NCBI GenBank assembly: GCA_035606335.1
Contig: DATNFP010000165.1
Coordinates: forward strand, 1-11,188
Direction: 5' to 3'
DNA length: 11,188 nucleotides
Source of the DNA: DATNFP01 sp035606335
Lineage (GTDB): Bacteria; Bacteroidota; Bacteroidia; Chitinophagales; Chitinophagaceae
Made by a program: the position numbers and the translations under genes. The notes beneath the pieces are model-generated. The model saw nothing but the letters and a program-made list of their open reading frames with translations, did no database searches and was not told the origin of the DNA. Below, piece after piece: positions 1 through 6,811 of the stretch (position 1 is the stretch's first letter; the number at the start of each line of letters is the position of its first letter).

Positions 1-1
1 A

Positions 2-30
2 TTGTTTTTAGTTTTGACTTTTTACTTTTG
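2..30 (+). promoter_or_regulatory. Candidate Bacteroidota promoter for the permease gene
   Basis: TACTTTTG at 23-30 matches the Bacteroidota -7 consensus TAnnTTTG exactly. A TTG at 2-4 lies 18 nt upstream, slightly closer than the usual 19-21 nt for the -33 element. Transcription would begin only about 2-5 nt before the GTG start at 39, giving an almost leaderless mRNA. The surrounding DNA is T-rich, so a chance match is possible, and the window edge hides anything further upstream. Confidence 0.35.
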
Positions 31-38
31 ATTTCATT

Positions 39-1280
39 GTGAACTTACCGTTTTTCATAGCTCGCCGTTATCTGGTCAAACAAAAAGGCACATTTTCGTC
101 TTTTATAATCAGGCTCGCTATTGTTGCTACTGCGCTCAGTGTAGCGGTAATGATCGTATCAGTAGCATTTATAACAGGATTCAAATACAGAGTAAAAGAA
201 GAGCTTTTCAGCTTTTTAGGACATGTGCATGTCGCCATATACAACAACAACCCCATCAAAGATGTAACGCTGTCATCCTTTAAGGAAGACCCTAAAATGG
301 TTTCTTACATCCGGCAAATACCGCATGTGGTGCAAGTAGCCCCCTATGCCGAAAGACCTGTAATTATTCACTCCAAAAGTGAAATGGAAGGGCTGGAATT
401 AAAAGGGATTACGCGCGATTTTCGTTTTTTAAAAGGTATCTCATTTACAGGGAATAAAATAGATTATTCAGATACATCTTATTCAAAGCAAATATTATTA
501 TCAGAAGCAATTGCAAACAAGCTGGATGTGTCTATCGGAGATACTCTTGAGCTATGTTTTTTAGAACAGGGAGAGGCTTATCCGCGAATAAGAAAGGTAA
601 AGCTCGCAGGATTGTTCCATACCGGTGCAGAAGAGGTAGATAAAGAATTTGCTCTTTGCGATTTGAGACTGTTACAACGTATTAATCAATGGCAACCTAA
701 TGAAATTAACGGGTACCAGGTGGATCTTGACGACCCGGAATATTCTGATACAGTTTCTAACCAGATATTTTATCAATACCTCAAGCCGAGAATAATGTCT
801 CAATTAACTACCTATACTATAAGAGATATTTTCCCTAATGTATTCGATTGGTTGCAGATGACAAATGTGGATGCAAAGATCATTCTTATCATTATGGCAA
901 TTGTGGCAATTATTAATCTTGCAGCTGTATTGATGATATTAATAGTAGAGCAGGCAAGGATGATAGGGCTTCTTAAAGCATTGGGGATGGCTATCAACAA
1001 TATGCGTAGGCTCTTTTTATATTATTCCGGGTTAATAGCAATGATAGGAGTGATCGCAGGGAATATTATAGCATTAAGTATTTGCTGGTTGCAGCTAAAG
1101 ACGGGTTTTTTACAATTGTCGGAAGATACCTATTACATGAAATATGCTCCTGTCCGCTTATACTGGTGGCAGATTGCTTCTATCGATGCTGCTACTTTGC
1201 TGGTGTGTGTGCTTTGCATGTGGCTGCCTACTTTGTATATTCGCCGTATAAGACCTGCACGGGTATTACAGTTTAAATAA
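39..1280 (+). CDS. LolC/LolE-type ABC transporter permease (FtsX-fold)
   Basis: This 413-residue inner-membrane protein has the MacB/LolE architecture. A first membrane helix lies at about residues 21-48, a large periplasmic domain at about 50-275, and three further helices at about 280-303, 325-350 and 376-398. The segment after helix 2 (EQARMIGLLKALGM, 304-317) is the typical FtsX-family cytoplasmic loop that meets the ATPase. Length and topology match LolC/LolE permeases, which work with a LolD-type ATPase to release lipoproteins from the inner membrane. No ATPase gene is present here, so it must be encoded elsewhere. The start is GTG, because an ATG/GTG further upstream in frame is not available and the conserved family N-terminus (residues 2-12) begins right there. 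A TACTTTTG box ends 8 nt before it. The next gene starts 29 nt downstream on the same strand, suggesting co-transcription. The family call is firm; lipoprotein as substrate is inferred from family. Confidence 0.85.
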   Translation: MNLPFFIARRYLVKQKGTFSSFIIRLAIVATALSVAVMIVSVAFITGFKYRVKEELFSFLGHVHVAIYNNNPIKDVTLSSFKEDPKMVSYIRQIPHVVQVAPYAERPVIIHSKSEMEGLELKGITRDFRFLKGISFTGNKIDYSDTSYSKQILLSEAIANKLDVSIGDTLELCFLEQGEAYPRIRKVKLAGLFHTGAEEVDKEFALCDLRLLQRINQWQPNEINGYQVDLDDPEYSDTVSNQIFYQYLKPRIMSQLTTYTIRDIFPNVFDWLQMTNVDAKIILIIMAIVAIINLAAVLMILIVEQARMIGLLKALGMAINNMRRLFLYYSGLIAMIGVIAGNIIALSICWLQLKTGFLQLSEDTYYMKYAPVRLYWWQIASIDAATLLVCVLCMWLPTLYIRRIRPARVLQFK

Positions 1281-1309
1281 CCTGATTGCTGTTTCAATAT
1301 AGACTTTAG

Positions 1310-2254
1310 GTGGCTGATAAAGAGTTATATAAAAAAATCTGTTCGCAATACAGCGATATACCTCTATTCCTGCAGGACTGGTGGCTGGATGCTGTTTGTA
1401 ATGAGTGGGATGTGGCAATCGCTAAAAGTGGTGAACAAATTGCAGGTATATGGCCTTATCAAATTGAGCAAAAAATGGGGGTAAATATATTGCGTACTCC
1501 TAAGCTCACTCCTTATCAGGGCCCCTTTATTTTTTATCCTGCAGATGTAAAAGAAAGCAATAAAGACGGATTTGAACATGAGATAGTTACAGAACTATTA
1601 CGCCAGATTCCCAAATACAAAGTATGGAATCTTGCATTGCAACCGGGTTTTAAGCAAGCGGGTATTTTAAAAAGCAAAGGGTTGCAAACGCAGGTGCAGC
1701 AGACTTTCCTGATCGATCTTGCGAGGGATGAACAGACTATTTTTTCAAATCTGAAAGAAAATCTGAGACGTAATATACGAGCCGGAGAAAAGGGGATAAC
1801 GATTACCAATGATCCTGAGTGCGTGGAGCTGCTATTCCAATTCCAGAAACAGACATTGACTAATAAAGGGGCAGGCCAGGCATACACCTTGCAGGATATG
1901 CAACGAGTAATGGATGCCTGCTATAAACATGAGAAAGGCGCTTTATGGGTTGCTAAAGCTGAAGAAAAAATATTGGCAGCGGTATGGAATGTCTGGGACA
2001 AGAACTGCGGCTATTATCTGATGGGAGCCCAAAATCCGGAGATAGAGAATAATAATAAAGCAATGTCAGTGCTTTTGTGGCACTCGATTAAGCAAGCAAG
2101 AGAACGTGGAAATACCACATTCGATCTTGAAGGAAGTATGGATCAGGGAGTGGAACGTTTTTTCAGAAACTTTGGTGGGAAAAGAGAATTATATATGGTA
2201 CTTCTTAAAAATGACTCCTTGCTGTGGCAGCTAAAAGAAAAAATAAAAAAATAA
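1310..2254 (+). CDS. GNAT/FemAB-like acyltransferase (BioF2-type domain)
   Basis: This 314-residue soluble protein has no signal peptide or membrane helix. It resembles the GNAT-fold, FemAB/BioF2-like acyltransferases (Acetyltransf_6 type). The N-terminal half includes the conserved block PLFLQDWWLDAVC (18-30). The C-terminal half carries NLRRNIRAGEKG (151-162), the sheet-forming stretch ALWVAKAEEKILAAVWNVWD (211-230), and FDLEGSMDQGVERFFRNFGG (271-290), which is the most family-typical segment. Relatives transfer acyl or aminoacyl groups in cell-wall or polysaccharide assembly, but the substrate cannot be told from sequence. GTG at 1310 is the first possible start, since an in-frame TAG immediately precedes it, and it lies 29 nt after the permease stop. 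The two genes are probably one operon. No rho-independent terminator is visible after it. The fold is reasonably sure; the reaction is unknown. Confidence 0.75.
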   Translation: MADKELYKKICSQYSDIPLFLQDWWLDAVCNEWDVAIAKSGEQIAGIWPYQIEQKMGVNILRTPKLTPYQGPFIFYPADVKESNKDGFEHEIVTELLRQIPKYKVWNLALQPGFKQAGILKSKGLQTQVQQTFLIDLARDEQTIFSNLKENLRRNIRAGEKGITITNDPECVELLFQFQKQTLTNKGAGQAYTLQDMQRVMDACYKHEKGALWVAKAEEKILAAVWNVWDKNCGYYLMGAQNPEIENNNKAMSVLLWHSIKQARERGNTTFDLEGSMDQGVERFFRNFGGKRELYMVLLKNDSLLWQLKEKIKK

Positions 2255-2341
2255 CTGATATACACTTCACATTAATTAATATCTTAATTCATTTTTAGCG
2301 CCATTTTGTCCCAAATTGCACTCTGGCAAAATTATTGACCA

Positions 2342-2349
2342 TATTTTTG
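2342..2349 (+). promoter_or_regulatory. Candidate -7 box of the grpE-dnaJ promoter
   Basis: TATTTTTG fits the Bacteroidota -7 consensus TAnnTTTG exactly. A possible -33 TTG lies at 2316-2318, with a spacer of 23 nt that is a little long. The box ends only 4 nt before the first ATG of grpE at 2354, so transcription would begin at or inside that codon. That implies either a leaderless grpE mRNA or use of the second ATG at 2378. No CIRCE (HrcA) inverted repeat is present in the 99-nt gap before grpE. Confidence 0.35.
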
Positions 2350-2353
2350 CAGC

Positions 2354-2983
2354 ATGATTTTTAAAAAGAAGAAAAATATGACGGATAATTCTATAGATAA
2401 TCAGAACAGTACTGATAAAAATAACGACAACCTGGCAGAAAATGACTCAATGGAAGAAGCTTTGTCGAGAGAGTTAAACACGGATGATAGCATTTCAGGA
2501 ACACAGGGTTTTGAGCTGGAGATAGAAAAAGAAGAAGAACTTGAAAGGGTACGGTTAGAATTAAATGAGCAAAAAGATAAATACCTGCGCCTTGCTGCTG
2601 AGTTTGATAACTTTAAGAGAAGAGTAGCTAAGGAACGTATTGATTTAATACAGACTGCCGGACGCGATATATTACAGTCATTATTAGTGGTGCTGGATGA
2701 TTGTGAAAGAGCGTCAAAACAAATAGAAAGTTCAAACGATATCGCATCTTTGAAAGAAGGCCTTGAATTGGTGTTTAATAAGCTGAAAAACGTTTTACAA
2801 AACAAAGGATTGAAGAAGGTGGATAGTCTGAATCAACCATTTGATCCCGAACTGCATGAAGCAATTACGGAAATACCTGCACCTTCAGAAGATATGAAAG
2901 GAAAAGTATTGGATGTGATAGAGCCTGGATATTATTTGAACGATAAGCTTATACGACATGCAAAAGTGATTGTGGGAAAATAA
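2354..2983 (+). CDS. grpE: GrpE, nucleotide exchange factor of DnaK
   Basis: GrpE drives ADP release from DnaK (Hsp70) and works as a cytoplasmic dimer. The 209-residue protein has a charged, low-complexity N-terminal tail (about 1-55). A long alpha-helical/coiled-coil region follows, with the classic KYLRLAAEFDNFKRR segment (76-90). The C-terminal beta domain has QPFDPELHEAI (161-171) and GYYLNDKLIRHAKVIVGK (192-209), the family signature. The start at 2354 gives the longest form. An alternative ATG at 2378 (residue 9) is preceded by the purine-rich AAGAAGAAAAA, and sits better with the promoter box at 2342. dnaJ follows 80 nt downstream. dnaK itself is not in the window, so the pair is separated from its Hsp70 partner. 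The identification is firm; the exact start is not. Confidence 0.96.
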   Translation: MIFKKKKNMTDNSIDNQNSTDKNNDNLAENDSMEEALSRELNTDDSISGTQGFELEIEKEEELERVRLELNEQKDKYLRLAAEFDNFKRRVAKERIDLIQTAGRDILQSLLVVLDDCERASKQIESSNDIASLKEGLELVFNKLKNVLQNKGLKKVDSLNQPFDPELHEAITEIPAPSEDMKGKVLDVIEPGYYLNDKLIRHAKVIVGK

Positions 2984-3046
2984 TATTTCACTTTATAGTT
3001 CCACAAAGCCTTTATATAATTAATAAAAATAGTAAAACACGTTTCC

Positions 3047-3053
3047 GGAAGGA
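3047..3053 (+). promoter_or_regulatory. Shine-Dalgarno sequence of dnaJ
   Basis: GGAAGGA lies 10 nt before the ATG of dnaJ. It is one of the few clearly purine-rich, SD-like sites in this window, where most genes lack one. It supports 3064 as the start codon. Confidence 0.55.
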
Positions 3054-3063
3054 ATTTTGAGAC

Positions 3064-4233
3064 ATGGTAAAAAGAGATTACTACGAGGTGTTGGGTGTGG
3101 CGCGTGGAGCAAGCGCTGACGAGATAAAGAAATCTTACCGTAAGATAGCATTGCAGTTCCATCCTGACCGTAACCCGGGTAACAAGGATGCTGAAGAAAA
3201 ATTTAAAGAAGCCGCAGAAGCGTATGATGTGTTAAGCAACACTGATAAACGTGCGCAGTACGATCGTTTTGGTCATGCAGGTATGAGTGGAAACGGTGGC
3301 TATGGTGGCGGACCGGGTGGTATGCGCATGGAAGATATATTCCAGAATTTTGGAGATATTTTCGGAGAAGATATTTTCAGTAGCTTTTTTGGTGGCGGAC
3401 GTCAGGGCGGTGGTCGCAGACACGGCACAAGAGGCGCAAATCTGCGTGTGAAGCTGAAAATGGATTATGCTGAAATTGCCAATGGCGCCAATAAGAAAAT
3501 AAAGGTCAAAAAATATGTACCCTGCCAGCAGTGTGATGGTAGTGGTGCAAAAGATAAGGGTTCTATACAGACTTGTAATACCTGTGGAGGCAGTGGGCAG
3601 GTACGTAGAGTGTCTAATACCTTCCTTGGGCAGATGCAAACCGTTACTACATGTCCTACTTGTAACGGAGAGGGGATGACTATTACACAGAAATGTAGTA
3701 ATTGCAAAGGAGAAGGGCGCGTGTATGGTGAAGAAACTTTGAGCCTGGATATTCCGGCAGGAGTGCAGGATGGTATGCAATTGAGCATGAGTGGTCGTGG
3801 CAATGCCGGAGAACGTGGCGGTGCTCCCGGCGACTTATTAATTTTAATTGAAGAAGAGGCGCACGAACATTTGCATAGGCAGGAGCTGGATGTAATATAT
3901 CAATTGCATCTTTCTTTCCCCGAGGCTGTATTAGGTATGCAGGCAGAAGTACCCACGATAGATGGTAAAGCAAAAATTAAAATACCACCGGGTACACAAA
4001 GCGGAAAAATATTCAGATTAAAAGGTAAAGGTTTTCCTGCGTTTCAATCTTATGAAAAAGGAGATCAGCTTGTGGAAGTGAATGTATGGTCGCCACAGAA
4101 TCTAAGCCATGAAGAAAAGGAAATGCTGGAAAAACTAAAAAACTCTCCAAACTTTAAGCCAGGGCCGGAGGCCAAGAGCATGAAAGAGGATAGAAGTTTT
4201 TTTGATAAGATAAAAGGCGCATTCGGGGGTTGA
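3064..4233 (+). CDS. dnaJ: DnaJ (Hsp40), co-chaperone of DnaK
   Basis: DnaJ delivers unfolded substrates to DnaK and stimulates its ATPase. At 389 residues it has the full type I layout. The J domain is at 4-68, with the essential HPD motif at 33-35. A Gly/Phe-rich linker runs from about 74 to 125 (GGYGGGPGG and SSFFGGGRQGGG patches). The zinc-binding region has four CxxCxGxG repeats beginning at Cys154, Cys171, Cys197 and Cys211. The C-terminal substrate-binding domains run from about 220 to 360. All eight zinc-ligand cysteines are intact, and length is close to the family norm. The start follows an SD-like GGAAGGA. The gene is downstream of grpE in the same direction with 80 nt between, so co-transcription is likely. 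A hairpin terminator begins inside its last codons. Confidence 0.98.
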   Translation: MVKRDYYEVLGVARGASADEIKKSYRKIALQFHPDRNPGNKDAEEKFKEAAEAYDVLSNTDKRAQYDRFGHAGMSGNGGYGGGPGGMRMEDIFQNFGDIFGEDIFSSFFGGGRQGGGRRHGTRGANLRVKLKMDYAEIANGANKKIKVKKYVPCQQCDGSGAKDKGSIQTCNTCGGSGQVRRVSNTFLGQMQTVTTCPTCNGEGMTITQKCSNCKGEGRVYGEETLSLDIPAGVQDGMQLSMSGRGNAGERGGAPGDLLILIEEEAHEHLHRQELDVIYQLHLSFPEAVLGMQAEVPTIDGKAKIKIPPGTQSGKIFRLKGKGFPAFQSYEKGDQLVEVNVWSPQNLSHEEKEMLEKLKNSPNFKPGPEAKSMKEDRSFFDKIKGAFGG

Positions 4234-4250
4234 GCAATCAACCTCTTTTT
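4225..4250 (+). terminator. Intrinsic terminator overlapping the dnaJ stop codon
   Basis: GGGGGTTGA (4225-4233) pairs with TCAACCTCT (4238-4246) across a GCAA loop of the GNRA type. The six inner pairs GGTTGA/TCAACC are perfect; the outer three include two G-U wobbles. A run of T residues (4246-4250) follows at once. The dnaJ stop codon TGA (4231-4233) forms the top of the 5' arm. This marks the end of the grpE-dnaJ unit. Confidence 0.7.
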
Positions 4251-4317
4251 ATATTTATAAAGTGCTAATAGCTTAATTATCACCCGTTTCAGGTGAGGGA
4301 ATTCTCTGTTTATTACC

Positions 4318-4325
4318 TAATTTCG
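4318..4325 (+). promoter_or_regulatory. Possible weak -7 box for the C1 peptidase gene
   Basis: TAATTTCG differs from the TAnnTTTG consensus at one position and would give a leader of roughly 25 nt before the ATG at 4358. No TTTG element is visible at the expected -33 position, so this is a weak candidate. A gene-specific promoter is nonetheless expected here, because a terminator separates this gene from dnaJ. Confidence 0.2.
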
Positions 4326-4357
4326 CTTACTTCTCAAATCATAATCAAAATTCAAAA

Positions 4358-5539
4358 ATGAAAAAATTGATGTTTTTCATCGCTGCGGCTATACCATTTA
4401 TGTGTAGTGCACAGGATGACCTTGTAAAGAAATTAGATAATAATAAAAGTGACAGTGCGAAAAATAAATATGTTTTTACAAACATAATTGACCTGGGTAA
4501 CACTTCTGTAAAAAACCAGGCAAGTTCCGGTACATGCTGGAGCTACTCTACCAATTCATTTCTTGAGAGTGAAATGATGCGTATGGGCAAAGAACCTGTG
4601 GAGCTCTCACAAATTTATAGTGCACGCATGGAGTATGGAGATAAGGCTGATGTTTATGTGCGTATGCACGGTGGTTTGGTATGGGGTGATGGAGGGGAAG
4701 CCCATGATGTAATAAATATGTATGCTAAATATGGAGCAATGCCACAGCTAGATTATACCGGTTTGCACTACGGCACTGCTAAAAATAAATTTGCTGAATT
4801 GCAGGGCATATTAAAAAGTATGCTTGAGGTAGTTGTTTCTAATCCTAATGGCAAGCTTTCAACAGCATGGAAAGAAGCTTTCAATTCTGTATTGGATGCT
4901 TATCTCGGAAAAATTCCTGAAACATTTACTTATAAAGGCAGGACATATACTCCAAAATCTTTTGCTTCTGAAGTTGTAGGCATTAATCCTAAAGATTATG
5001 TGGAGCTTTCTTCATTTACATATGCTCCTTACTACAAAAAGACAATGCTGATGGTGCCTGATAACTGGGAGTTTGCTAAGGTGTACAATGTGAAATTGAA
5101 TGATATTACTGATATTATTGACTATGCTCTAAAACATGGATACACTGTAGCATGGGGAGCGGATGTAAGTGAAAAATATTTTAGCTGGAAGAATGGAGTA
5201 GCATATGTTCCTGAAAAAGATTATGATGATATGGACGACAGCGAGAAGAAAAATATGTTTAATGGCCCCAAACCCGAACGTAAAATCACTCCTGATCTAC
5301 GTGAAGAAGCTTTTGATGATTATCAGACTACGGATGATCATGGTATGCATATTGTGGGACTTGCTAAAGATCAGAATGGGAAAGAATATTATATTGTAAA
5401 AAATAGCTGGGGGGTTAAAAACGACTATAAGGGTTATATATACGTTACCAAAGCCTATATGCAATATAAAACCACTACAATTATGCTAAATAAAAATGGT
5501 CTGCCAAATAATATCAAAGACAAATTAGATTTGGATTAA
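4358..5539 (+). CDS. Secreted C1 cysteine peptidase, bleomycin hydrolase/aminopeptidase C type
   Basis: This is a papain-fold cysteine peptidase of the bleomycin hydrolase family (Peptidase_C1-like). The oxyanion Gln54 and nucleophile Cys60 sit in VKNQASSGTCWSYS (51-64). GDGGEAHDVINMYAKYGAMP matches the family's conserved block after the active-site helix. The catalytic His328 is in DDHGMHIVG and Asn349 is in VKNSWG (347-352), so the catalytic set looks complete. A cleavable signal peptide is clear at the N-terminus (MKK, hydrophobic core, then SAQ at 17-19). That places the enzyme in the periplasm or outside, unlike the cytoplasmic bacterial PepC and eukaryotic bleomycin hydrolases. At 393 residues it is somewhat shorter than the roughly 450 of PepC. 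It probably trims peptides by aminopeptidase action, though substrates are unknown. It is a single-gene unit, with terminators on both sides. Confidence 0.88.
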   Translation: MKKLMFFIAAAIPFMCSAQDDLVKKLDNNKSDSAKNKYVFTNIIDLGNTSVKNQASSGTCWSYSTNSFLESEMMRMGKEPVELSQIYSARMEYGDKADVYVRMHGGLVWGDGGEAHDVINMYAKYGAMPQLDYTGLHYGTAKNKFAELQGILKSMLEVVVSNPNGKLSTAWKEAFNSVLDAYLGKIPETFTYKGRTYTPKSFASEVVGINPKDYVELSSFTYAPYYKKTMLMVPDNWEFAKVYNVKLNDITDIIDYALKHGYTVAWGADVSEKYFSWKNGVAYVPEKDYDDMDDSEKKNMFNGPKPERKITPDLREEAFDDYQTTDDHGMHIVGLAKDQNGKEYYIVKNSWGVKNDYKGYIYVTKAYMQYKTTTIMLNKNGLPNNIKDKLDLD

Positions 5540-5560
5540 TTGAAAATAGAATTCAATTTT

Positions 5561-5600
5561 AAAGGGAAGTGCTTAATAAAAGCACTTCCCTTTTTATTTT
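5561..5600 (+). terminator. Strong intrinsic terminator between convergent genes
   Basis: A perfect 14-bp inverted repeat (5561-5574 and 5580-5593, core GGGAAGTGCTT) encloses a 5-nt loop AATAA and is followed by a T-rich tract to about 5602. It ends the C1 peptidase transcript. On the minus strand the same hairpin is followed by only three T residues within the stem, so termination of the converging lipoprotein gene here would be weaker. Confidence 0.9.
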
Positions 5601-5621
5601 TAATTACTGTAGATATCTGCA

Positions 5622-6551
5622 CTACAACGCATCAACTTGTTTTTTAAATGTTGTCGGGTCTGTTTGGGTTAAATTAACTGTATAATTGCTTCCTGTTGCC
5701 GGCGTTGCTCCAACCATACCAGCATAAAAATTTCCATTCACAACGGCTATTACAACAAAGTGAACAGGTATGTTAGGTACGTGTCCTTCTGATATTACAT
5801 TGCCTGAATAATCTCTCATTGGCCACAAGCCGTCGTAATTATCATATAATGCAAATGCATCGATATTGCTGGAGCTTGTCAATGTTACACCCGTTATAGT
5901 TACAGTAAATGCCTGATAATCCGGTGACGTCATAAATCGGTCTGCATTACAAAGGCCTGTGCTGTCACTGAATATATTGATGGTATCCCCATTGTAAATA
6001 ACTTCCCCACGTGAAGAGTCATTCAGCATCCGCCAATTAACCGAAGTGTTTGTGCTGTTCGTATCAACATCTCCTCTAAACAAATTCATCCCCGGTCTTT
6101 TTACTCCGAATTGCGGAACATTAGCTTGTAAATACGTCCAGGGTTTCAAATATATCTTTTGCCCTCCCTGGGTTGCATTTACATATATTTCACCGGCAGA
6201 TAGCAAAGGGAGGCCGTTGCTGACAGGCAGAATTTCGGAAAACAGCATATCACTTTTATTCAGGAATTCGTTTACTTCTATCTGTATGTTACCTGTTACA
6301 TTGGTACCATCACCTTTTACAAAGGCACCAGCAGGAAATATATATCGAGTGCCACTATTACCATAAAAAGAGCTGCCATCGTCAGCATTTACAGTTACTA
6401 TTTTGGATTTAGGGGCAAGCTGCCGATAAATAGAACTTAAAGAAGTATAAGATCCGGGTGTATTATTAGCAGGCGAAGATTTATCATTCTTTTTGCAGGA
6501 AATTACACTTAGTGTCAATAATACCAGAAGTGGAAAAATGATTTTTTTCAT
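5622..6551 (-). CDS. Lipoprotein of unknown function with ZU5-like beta-sandwich
   Basis: This 309-residue protein starts with a lipoprotein signal peptide (MKKIIFPLLVLLTLSVISC). The lipobox is VISC, with Cys19 as the lipid-bearing residue. A KKNDKSSPANN linker follows. The linker is not strongly acidic, so it does not clearly match the Bacteroidota surface lipoprotein export signal. Residues about 50-145 contain RYIFPAGAFVKGDGTNVTG, NKSDMLFSE and AGEIYVNATQGGQKIYLKP. These resemble the ZU5-like beta-sandwich common at the N-terminus of Bacteroidota lipoproteins. The C-terminal half is rich in Ser, Thr and aromatic residues and looks beta-stranded. I recognise no enzyme motif. The gene stands alone, convergent with the C1 peptidase gene and divergent from the propeller gene. 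It probably sits in the outer membrane; the role is unknown. Confidence 0.8.
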   Translation of the reverse strand: MKKIIFPLLVLLTLSVISCKKNDKSSPANNTPGSYTSLSSIYRQLAPKSKIVTVNADDGSSFYGNSGTRYIFPAGAFVKGDGTNVTGNIQIEVNEFLNKSDMLFSEILPVSNGLPLLSAGEIYVNATQGGQKIYLKPWTYLQANVPQFGVKRPGMNLFRGDVDTNSTNTSVNWRMLNDSSRGEVIYNGDTINIFSDSTGLCNADRFMTSPDYQAFTVTITGVTLTSSSNIDAFALYDNYDGLWPMRDYSGNVISEGHVPNIPVHFVVIAVVNGNFYAGMVGATPATGSNYTVNLTQTDPTTFKKQVDAL

Positions 6552-6662
6552 GTTGAAACTTTAAAGGTTAAAAAATGATCTACAGAATAAATGACGTTAC
6601 GCTAAATGAAAATGTTAGAAGATAAAGATGTTTTCTGCAAGAAATATGCCTAACAATTGAGT

Positions 6663-6752
6663 ATGTTAATAGACATTAAAATTAATTTTGATTAATTTAT
6701 ATTATTATTCTAACTTATGCCCTTAAATATTCCCAATAAAATCTATTAACAT
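6663..6752. repeat. 11-bp inverted repeat in the divergent intergenic region
   Basis: ATGTTAATAGA (6663-6673) and its perfect complement TCTATTAACAT (6742-6752) are separated by 68 nt in the 260-bp gap between the lipoprotein and propeller genes. The intervening DNA is very AT-rich and includes the 12-bp palindrome AAAATTAATTTT (6678-6689). The pair could be two operator half-sites or a chance match in AT-rich DNA. Apart from a possible promoter near 6761-6794, I see nothing else in this gap. Confidence 0.35.
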
Positions 6753-6760
6753 TTAATGGC

Positions 6761-6794
6761 TTTTGAAAGCGTATCTTTTTTGTTAGTAATATTC
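6761..6794 (+). promoter_or_regulatory. Possible promoter of the T9SS propeller gene
   Basis: TTTTG (6761-6765) is followed after 21 nt by TAATATTC (6787-6794). The spacing fits the Bacteroidota -33/-7 layout, but the -7 box has two mismatches to TAnnTTTG. Transcription would start near 6800, about 10 nt before the GTG at 6812. AGAGG and GGGG just before the start could act as a weak ribosome site. Confidence 0.3.
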
Positions 6795-6811
6795 AGATAT
6801 AGAGGTTAGGG

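Noticed and set aside
1534..1887. Open frame of 117 codons on the minus strand within the acyltransferase gene
   Set aside because: It is antisense to a well-supported gene, has no recognisable domain and has an implausible composition.
2272..2281. ATTAATTAAT palindrome after the acyltransferase gene
   Set aside because: It is short and pure A/T in AT-rich DNA, with no T run or paired site, so it is best explained by chance.
2255..2353. Possible CIRCE element before grpE
   Set aside because: I looked for the TTAGCACTC-N9-GAGTGCTAA inverted repeat and found nothing close to it. The only similar string, GCACTC at 2319-2324, has no partner arm.
3232..3780. Long open frame of 182 codons on the minus strand within dnaJ
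   Set aside because: It lies fully antisense to a certain dnaJ gene, and its composition (rich in His, Thr, Ile, Ser) follows from the Gly-rich and Cys-rich dnaJ codons read backwards. No domain or start signal supports it.
4280..4296. Hairpin TCACC/GGTGA with a 7-nt loop between dnaJ and the peptidase gene
   Set aside because: The stem has only five pairs and no T tract follows, while a better terminator lies just upstream at 4225-4250.
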